A stretch of 10,056 bases of DNA, taken from WVWW01 sp041568335 (GTDB taxonomy: Bacteria > Acidobacteriota > Polarisedimenticolia > Polarisedimenticolales > Polarisedimenticolaceae). Where the stretch lies: the NCBI GenBank assembly GCA_041568335.1, contig JBFFZZ010000101.1, positions 1 to 10,056 of the forward strand, read 5' to 3'. The notes under the pieces were generated by a model. It made no database searches. It was not told where the DNA came from and saw only the letters and a list, made by a program, of their open reading frames with translations. Shown one piece after another: positions 5,616 to 10,056 of the stretch. Within the stretch, counting starts at the first letter, position 1. Every line of letters starts with the position of its first letter. The translations under genes were made by a program, and so were the position numbers.

Positions 5616-6926
5616 TCAGCCCTGGTCCTCGAGGAGTGCGCGCACGCGAGGCAGGCAGGTTTCGATGTCGGCCATCGAGGCAGCGCCGACGGAGATGCGG
5701 AACCAGCCGGATTCCTCGTCCAGCCCGAAGGCCTGAAACGGCACCATCGCCATGCCGGCCCGCTCGAGCAGCAAACGGCGGATCTGCTCGTTGCTGTCGA
5801 TACGCACGCCACCGACGGTCTTGCCGAACAGATCGAGTCGTAGCGACAGGTAGATCGCACCCTGCGGATCGATGCACTCGACGGGGTAGCCCTCTTCGCG
5901 CATCCGCCGGAAGCCGGCGAACAAAGCGTCGAGTCGCATTTGCACGCGGCGGTTCATGTCTTGCTGGAATTCCCGCACGGCCTCGGGCTCGTTCAGGAAG
6001 CGCGCCAACGCGATCTGTTCGGGGCGCGGCGCCCAGGCCCCGATGTGGCCGATCAGCCCTTTCATCCGGTGAACCAGGCTGGGCGCGGCAAAGACCCAGC
6101 CGACGCGCAGCCCGGTGCTGGCGAAACACTTCGAGATGCTGTCGAGGCTGATGACCCACGGAGCGGCCTCGGGGACCAGGACCGCCGGCATGTGGTGGCG
6201 GATGGAATCGAACACCAGCGCGGCATAGACCTGGTCGTGGATCAGGAACAGATGGCGCTCGCCCGCGCCGGTGCGGCGTTCGTTCTCCTCCACGATCGCC
6301 TCGGTGATCGCACGCAGCTCGTCTTTGCGAATCACGGTGCCGGTCGGGTTGAGCGGGCTGTTCAGGCAGATCACCCGTGCGTCGCGCAGGTGCGGTTTCA
6401 GTTGCTCGAGCGTCGGCATGAAGCCGTCCTCGGGTCTGGTCGCGATGGCGACCCCCTCGGCACCGGTCATCCAGACGTAGTGATTGTTGTTCCACGACGG
6501 GACGGGATAGACGACCTTGTCCCCGGGGTTGACGACGCTGCGATAGGCCCCGTACAGGATCGGCCGGGCGCCGCTCGCGATCAGCACCGATTCGACCGGA
6601 TAGCGTGCGCCCCATTCACGTGCGGCGTAGTCGCGGATCGCGTTGCGCAGCATGGCGACGCCGTCGGCCGGCGGATAGTTCGTTTCGCCGTCGAGGTATG
6701 CCTGCTGGATGTGTTCCTGGAATCTCGCCGGGATCGGGAACTGCGTGGAGTCGAAATCGCCGACGGTGAGATTGCAGATCTGTTCGCCCGCGGCGATCTT
6801 GGCGTTGATCTCCGCGGCCATCCTGAGAATCTCGGAACCGACCAATCCGCGAACGTTGTCGGACAACGATCGCTCGACGAGGGAAGGGTCACCAAATTGT
6901 AGAGTGGACAAGGTTTCTTGCGACAT
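5616..6926 (-). CDS. Class I/II pyridoxal-phosphate-dependent aminotransferase
   Basis: 436 residues of fold-type I PLP enzyme. Substrate-entry and cofactor motifs are in the expected order: NLTVGDFDSTQFPIP (52-66), NYPPADG (83-89), NSPLNPTGT with Asn193 (189-197), IHDQVYA with Asp231 and Tyr234 (229-235), SISKCFASTGLRVGW with the Schiff-base Lys266 (263-277), and WFRISVG with the substrate-carboxylate Arg410 (408-414). It is cytoplasmic and should transfer an amino group between an amino acid and a 2-oxo acid. The exact substrate is not predictable; aspartate- or aromatic-type are both possible. I chose the ATG at 6926. A longer reading from a TTG at 6974 adds 16 residues that do not look conserved. 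No Shine-Dalgarno precedes the ATG. It lies 53 bases after the M28 peptidase gene and converges on the selenoprotein gene with only four bases between stop codons. Confidence 0.93.
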   Translation of the reverse strand: MSQETLSTLQFGDPSLVERSLSDNVRGLVGSEILRMAAEINAKIAAGEQICNLTVGDFDSTQFPIPARFQEHIQQAYLDGETNYPPADGVAMLRNAIRDYAAREWGARYPVESVLIASGARPILYGAYRSVVNPGDKVVYPVPSWNNNHYVWMTGAEGVAIATRPEDGFMPTLEQLKPHLRDARVICLNSPLNPTGTVIRKDELRAITEAIVEENERRTGAGERHLFLIHDQVYAALVFDSIRHHMPAVLVPEAAPWVISLDSISKCFASTGLRVGWVFAAPSLVHRMKGLIGHIGAWAPRPEQIALARFLNEPEAVREFQQDMNRRVQMRLDALFAGFRRMREEGYPVECIDPQGAIYLSLRLDLFGKTVGGVRIDSNEQIRRLLLERAGMAMVPFQAFGLDEESGWFRISVGAASMADIETCLPRVRALLEDQG

Positions 6927-6933
6927 GAAAGGG

Positions 6934-6939
6934 ATTCTA
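6934..6939 (-). promoter_or_regulatory. Possible -10 element for a leaderless aminotransferase transcript
   Basis: On the minus strand TAGAAT (5 of 6 matches to TATAAT) ends seven bases before the aminotransferase ATG, so transcription would begin at or next to the start codon. No good -35 is seen 16-18 bases upstream. The absence of a Shine-Dalgarno at this ATG is consistent with leaderless initiation. Confidence 0.3.
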
Positions 6940-6979
6940 TCCGTCCTGGACGCGCGAAACCAGCCCGCTCCCAACCTCT

Positions 6980-8782
6980 CTATTTTCTGCTAGTTGGGGT
7001 GAGGGTCGTGGTGTGTTTCTCACCGTCGCGTACATAAACGATTTCGAGCGGTTCGCCGATCTTGGCGACGTCGAGCGCGAACGTGTAGTCGTAGATGTTG
7101 GCGATGTCGCGCTCGCCGAACTTGATGATGACGTCGCCTTTCTGCAGACCGGCCTGATCCGCCGGCCCTCCACCGACGACGCCCGACAAGAGTAAGCCCT
7201 CGATCTCCTCGGTGTAGTTCGGGATCGTCCCGGTGTAAGCACGGACGGTGTCGCGATCCCCACCGCTCTCGCGCGTGCGCTCGACCTCGGCATATGTCAG
7301 CGGAGCTTCGAGACGTGAGATCCTGCGGGTCAGCAGCGTTGCGAACGTGACGATCTCTTCAAGGCCCTCGTAGTTCAGGGTGTCCGCGGTGTCGCTGGGT
7401 TTGTGGTAGTCCTCGTGGCTGCCGGTAAAGAAGTGGATCGCGGGAACACCCGCCTGGTAGAACGCCGTCGAGTCGGTCGGCAGGTAGGGATCGTTCTGAA
7501 GCGCCACGTCGAGCCCGGCGACGACGTTGGTCTGCTCGATCAGGCGCGGCCAGTCGGGGCTGCTGCCGACGGATTGAAGGTTCAGCTTACCCTCCTGCAT
7601 GCGCCCGACCATGTCGAAATTGATGTAAGCGCGAATCTTGTCGGCGGGCAATGCACCGCTCTCGATGAAACGTGTCGATCCGAGCAGACCGATCTCCTCA
7701 CCGGACCAGAACGCCAGCGCCGTGTTGACCGGCGAGGGCTGCTTCGCCAACCGGCGCGCCAGGTCGAGCACCGCCGCGACACCCGATGCGTTGTCGTCCG
7801 CGCCGTGGTGGATTTCCCCCTGCTGTTCCTTGTCCGCCAGCGAGTTACCGCGGTCGCCGGTGCCGAGATGGTCGAAGTGCGCTCCGATGACGACCCAATC
7901 GTCGGCGGGCCCGCCTTCGGGTGGCAGCCAGCCGACAACGTTGTGTCCGGTCCGTTTCTCGCGCAACACCTTGGTGGACAGCGACATCGTCACCCCGGTC
8001 AGCTCGAACCCCTGCACATGGGGATTGCCGGTGTCGAGCTCCTCCTGGACCTTCTCGAGGCCGCCCTCCGGGAGGCCCGAGAAGAGAACCTCGGCAACTT
8101 CGCCGCTGACACTGGCCGCGGCGATCCCCGATCCGCCGAGCGCGGTGTCGAAGGTCATCGGAATCGTGCTACCCGCGTTGGGCGAGCGTGGTCCGGTGAC
8201 GAGCACGAGAGCCCTGGCGCCGAGCTCGCGCGCGTGGAGAGCCTTGTAGCGTAGGCCGGAGTAACGTGCGAGGATCGCTCGTATCTCGTCATCGACGTCC
8301 TCGGGGACGTAGCGCAGCACGACGACGATCTTGTCCTTGACGTCGAGACCGAAGTAGCTGTCGTACCCGAACCCCTTTTCCTCGGGGATCGACAGGCCGT
8401 AGCCGGCGAAGACCACCGGGCCGCTCACCGTTGCGTTGTCCGAAAAGGAAAGCGCCTGGATGTCGTCACCGCTCCAGCTCTGTTTCTTACCGTCGACGGT
8501 GATCTCGATGGTCGATCCACCGTCGTTCATCCCGGCGGTGAAATCGAACGGCTGGGCGTAACCGTCGAGGCCGGGTAGCGGCTTCGCGCCCAGCGCCTTC
8601 AGCTGCGCGGCGATGTACTCGGCCGCGAGGGCCTCCCCCTCGCTACCGGTCATACGTCCGCCGAGCCTCTCGGCAGCGAGGTAGCCCACATCGGCGCGCA
8701 GCTGCGCCTCACCGGCGATTGCCGGCGGGAGGGTCACGGCGACGAGGACGACGAGGCAAACGGTGCAACGATTCGGCTTCAT
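6980..8782 (-). CDS. Exported M28 family zinc aminopeptidase with PA-like insert and C-terminal PDZ domain
   Basis: 600 residues. Residues 1-23 are a signal peptide ending PPAIAG, so it is exported. Residues about 120-235 form a protease-associated-like insert (VFAGYGL, KDKIVVVLRYVP, ALHARELGARALVLVTGP). The catalytic domain follows: GAHFDHLG (His302, Asp304), GADDNASG (Asp330), SGEEIGLLGS (catalytic Glu362, ligand Glu363), NFDMVGR (Asp390) and DYHKPSDT (His460). This is a complete set for a two-zinc M28 exopeptidase. Residues about 505-595 are a PDZ domain (GGGPADQAGLQKGDVIIKFG), which may bind substrate C-termini or a partner. The likely role is release of N-terminal amino acids from peptides outside the cytoplasm. 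The ATG at 8782 overlaps the stop of the propeller gene as ATGA, with the purine-rich GAAGGGAAG just upstream. The aminotransferase follows. Confidence 0.95.
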   Translation of the reverse strand: MKPNRCTVCLVVLVAVTLPPAIAGEAQLRADVGYLAAERLGGRMTGSEGEALAAEYIAAQLKALGAKPLPGLDGYAQPFDFTAGMNDGGSTIEITVDGKKQSWSGDDIQALSFSDNATVSGPVVFAGYGLSIPEEKGFGYDSYFGLDVKDKIVVVLRYVPEDVDDEIRAILARYSGLRYKALHARELGARALVLVTGPRSPNAGSTIPMTFDTALGGSGIAAASVSGEVAEVLFSGLPEGGLEKVQEELDTGNPHVQGFELTGVTMSLSTKVLREKRTGHNVVGWLPPEGGPADDWVVIGAHFDHLGTGDRGNSLADKEQQGEIHHGADDNASGVAAVLDLARRLAKQPSPVNTALAFWSGEEIGLLGSTRFIESGALPADKIRAYINFDMVGRMQEGKLNLQSVGSSPDWPRLIEQTNVVAGLDVALQNDPYLPTDSTAFYQAGVPAIHFFTGSHEDYHKPSDTADTLNYEGLEEIVTFATLLTRRISRLEAPLTYAEVERTRESGGDRDTVRAYTGTIPNYTEEIEGLLLSGVVGGGPADQAGLQKGDVIIKFGERDIANIYDYTFALDVAKIGEPLEIVYVRDGEKHTTTLTPTSRK

Positions 8783-9882
8783 GGTCTTCCCTTCTCTTCC
8801 TGACGCGGCGGCGCCTGATCCAGCGCGGTCTTGGCCGCTTCATGATCCCAACGCGCGATCCACAGCTGGGCGCCGTCGCCCGATCCCCGGCCGGTCGTCC
8901 AGGCGAGCCGGCGGCCATCCGGAGAGAACACCGGGAGCCCGTCGAAACCGTCGGTCGAGGTGACCCGTACCGGCTCCTTGCGACCTTCCGTGTCCACGAT
9001 GAAAAGCTCGAAGTTCTCGAACCCGAACTTGTTGGTCGTGAAGATGAAATAGTCTCCCGACGGGTGCGGGTAAGGGGCCCAGCTCATCGACTCGAAGTCG
9101 GTGATGCGCCGCGCGTCGCCGCCGTCCAGACGCATCGTCCAGAGATCCGCGATCAGCCCTTCGGCGTCGAACCGGCGCCAGATGATGCGCGCACCGTCGC
9201 TGGTGAAGAACGGACCCCCGTCGTAGCCGTCGGCCATGGTCAACCGTTGCGCCGCGCCGCCGTCGGCGGGTAGGAGATAGATCTCGTTGAAGAATGCCGG
9301 GTTCTGTTCGAAGATCGCTTGCTCCTCTTCGCTCGGTTCCCCGGCGAAGTAGTGGCGGTTCGAGGCGAACGCGATCCACTTCCCGTCCGGGCTGTAACTT
9401 CCCTCCGCGTCGTATCCCCTCGTCCGTGTCAAACGTACCAGCGAACCCGCGCGGTCCAGCACGTAGAGATCCATCTCGGGGTCATAGTCCCAGGCGTAGC
9501 GGCGCTCCTGGCCGGATGCGCGGAAATCGAGCTCCGCTTGCTGGAGAGCGAGACTTTGTGGATCGTGGTGCGTCGACGCGAACAGGATCTCCCCGCTTCC
9601 GGGTCGGAAGAACGCGCAGGTCGTCTTGCCGTGCCCGGGCGAGATGCGGCGCGTGTCGCCGGTCTCGAAGTCCAGCTCGTAGATCTGGTAAAACGGGTTG
9701 CCCTCCTCGCGCTCGCTCTGGAAGACGAGTTTCGAGCCGTCGGGCGAGAAATACCCTTCACCGGCGCGCGCGCCCTCGAAGGTGAGCTGCCGTGGCCGCT
9801 CGAGAAAACGGTCCCCGTCGGCCATGATTGGGCCGGCGGCCAAACAAAACCCCAAAAAAAACGACGAGGGTACGATTTTCAC
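8779..9882 (-). CDS. Exported PD40/TolB-like beta-propeller protein
   Basis: 367 residues. A signal peptide spans about residues 1-21 (VKIVPSSFFLGFCLAAGPIMA). The rest is a series of PD40/WD40-like blades: GYFSPDGSKLVFQS (43-56), GSYSPDGKWIAFASNR (161-176), PFFTSDGARIIWRR (224-237), PHPSGDYFIFTTNK (272-285) and PVFSPDGRRLAWTTGR (317-332). The last 20 residues are charged and tail-like. This is the TolB-type propeller fold, but without TolB's N-terminal domain, so it is not the Tol-Pal protein itself. Similar proteins bind or process peptides and sugars, or act as partners. The GTG at 9882 is chosen because AGGGAG lies six bases upstream and the signal peptide follows directly. The frame is open to the right edge but the extension looks non-coding. 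Its stop overlaps the M28 peptidase start (ATGA), which links the two proteins functionally. Confidence 0.88.
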   Translation of the reverse strand: MKIVPSSFFLGFCLAAGPIMADGDRFLERPRQLTFEGARAGEGYFSPDGSKLVFQSEREEGNPFYQIYELDFETGDTRRISPGHGKTTCAFFRPGSGEILFASTHHDPQSLALQQAELDFRASGQERRYAWDYDPEMDLYVLDRAGSLVRLTRTRGYDAEGSYSPDGKWIAFASNRHYFAGEPSEEEQAIFEQNPAFFNEIYLLPADGGAAQRLTMADGYDGGPFFTSDGARIIWRRFDAEGLIADLWTMRLDGGDARRITDFESMSWAPYPHPSGDYFIFTTNKFGFENFELFIVDTEGRKEPVRVTSTDGFDGLPVFSPDGRRLAWTTGRGSGDGAQLWIARWDHEAAKTALDQAPPRQEEKGRP

Positions 9883-9998
9883 CGGGAACTCCCTGACCGC
9901 GTACGGTCGCGTTCGAGTCACGGAAATGATGCCACACCGCCGGATCCGTGCCCGTTCGTGGATCCCCGAACCCCCCGATTCGTTCAATTCTTGAAGCC

Positions 9999-10025
9999 AC
10001 AATCGGCTGTTTTTGACCCGATTGT
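9999..10025. promoter_or_regulatory. Operator-like inverted repeat near the block's probable transcription start
   Basis: Perfect 8-base arms ACAATCGG (9999-10006) and CCGATTGT (10018-10025) are separated by 11 bases. One base separates the right arm from the TATACT box, so on the minus strand the repeat begins within the expected transcription start area. This is a typical place for a repressor site or a 5' UTR hairpin. There is no T-run after the stem, so it is not a terminator. No known regulator motif is recognised. Confidence 0.4.
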
Positions 10026-10026
10026 C

Positions 10027-10032
10027 AGTATA
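10027..10032 (-). promoter_or_regulatory. Possible -10 box (TATACT)
   Basis: TATACT on the minus strand matches the TATAAT consensus at 5 of 6 positions and lies about 145 bases before the propeller gene's GTG. The hexamer at usual -35 spacing (near 10051-10056, GTGTGG) is a poor match and sits at the window edge. Confidence 0.3.
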
Positions 10033-10056
10033 TGTAACGGGTGATTCCGCCCACAC

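Larger units (their letters stand above)
9883..10056. other. Upstream regulatory region of the propeller-peptidase block
   Basis: These 174 bases hold no convincing gene. They contain a possible -10 box, an 8-bp inverted repeat, a smaller TTCAA-n3-TTGAA inverted repeat (9983-9995) and the Shine-Dalgarno for the GTG start. The region is cut by the window edge, so the -35 and any divergent gene cannot be judged. Confidence 0.6.

Noticed and set aside
5033..5860. Long minus-strand open frame across the selenoprotein gene
   Set aside because: It is antisense to the AhpD-like gene and runs into the aminotransferase. Its composition is arginine- and serine-rich without recognisable motifs, as expected of a shadow frame in GC-rich DNA.
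5940..6902. Plus-strand 320-codon open frame
   Set aside because: It is the antisense of the aminotransferase coding frame, with no recognisable protein features.
7403..8254. Plus-strand 283-codon open frame
   Set aside because: It is antisense to the M28 peptidase, whose catalytic motifs are complete in the minus frame. No start signal or domain is seen.
9999..10025. Rho-independent terminator
   Set aside because: The T-run lies in the loop, not after the stem, on either strand.
9883..10056. Extension of the propeller protein to the right edge of the window
   Set aside because: The extra 58 codons precede a well-placed Shine-Dalgarno, GTG and signal peptide, and contain promoter-like sequence and a palindrome.

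Overview
This is a GC-rich (about 60-65% by eye) bacterial chromosomal window, densely coding, with short intergenic gaps and several ATGA stop/start overlaps. HemL and HemB are both present, so 5-aminolevulinate is made by the C5 (glutamate) pathway, which argues against an alphaproteobacterium. A secreted PD40 beta-propeller paired with a secreted M28 peptidase, a YgjP-like zincin and an apparent selenoprotein would fit a free-living Gram-negative such as Acidobacteriota or a neighbouring phylum. That placement is inference only. I see no mobile element, CRISPR array or phage gene.

Layout. Positions 1-4877 are one compact minus-strand gene block, read from right to left: hemB (porphobilinogen synthase), a YgjP/SprT-like zinc metallopeptidase, hemL (glutamate-1-semialdehyde aminomutase), a UPF0173-type metallo-beta-lactamase-fold hydrolase, a secreted propeller-like protein of unknown function, and the N-terminal part of a DacB/PBP4-type D-Ala-D-Ala carboxypeptidase that runs off the left edge. 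A plus-strand segment follows at 4942-5611: an elongator-type tRNA-Met(CAU), then, 38 bases later, an AhpD-like peroxidase gene. That gene has an in-frame TGA exactly where the second cysteine of the CxxC redox motif belongs. Positions 5616-9882 are a second minus-strand block: a signal-peptide-bearing PD40/TolB-like propeller, an M28 peptidase with PA-like insert and PDZ domain, and a class I/II PLP aminotransferase. The 174 bases at 9883-10056 are the upstream regulatory region of that block.

How the genes work together. HemL and HemB catalyse consecutive steps of tetrapyrrole synthesis (GSA to ALA to porphobilinogen). The propeller-peptidase-aminotransferase block looks like an exported peptide-degradation unit with a cytoplasmic amino-acid enzyme attached.

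The most notable item is the CxxU AhpD-like gene. The AhpD signature E-x11-C-x2-C-x3-H is intact apart from the second Cys codon, which is TGA. Reading continues without interruption to a TAG at the family's normal length. A 6-bp hairpin sits 11-27 bases after the TGA, in the window expected for a bacterial SECIS. I read it as a selenoprotein, not a pseudogene.
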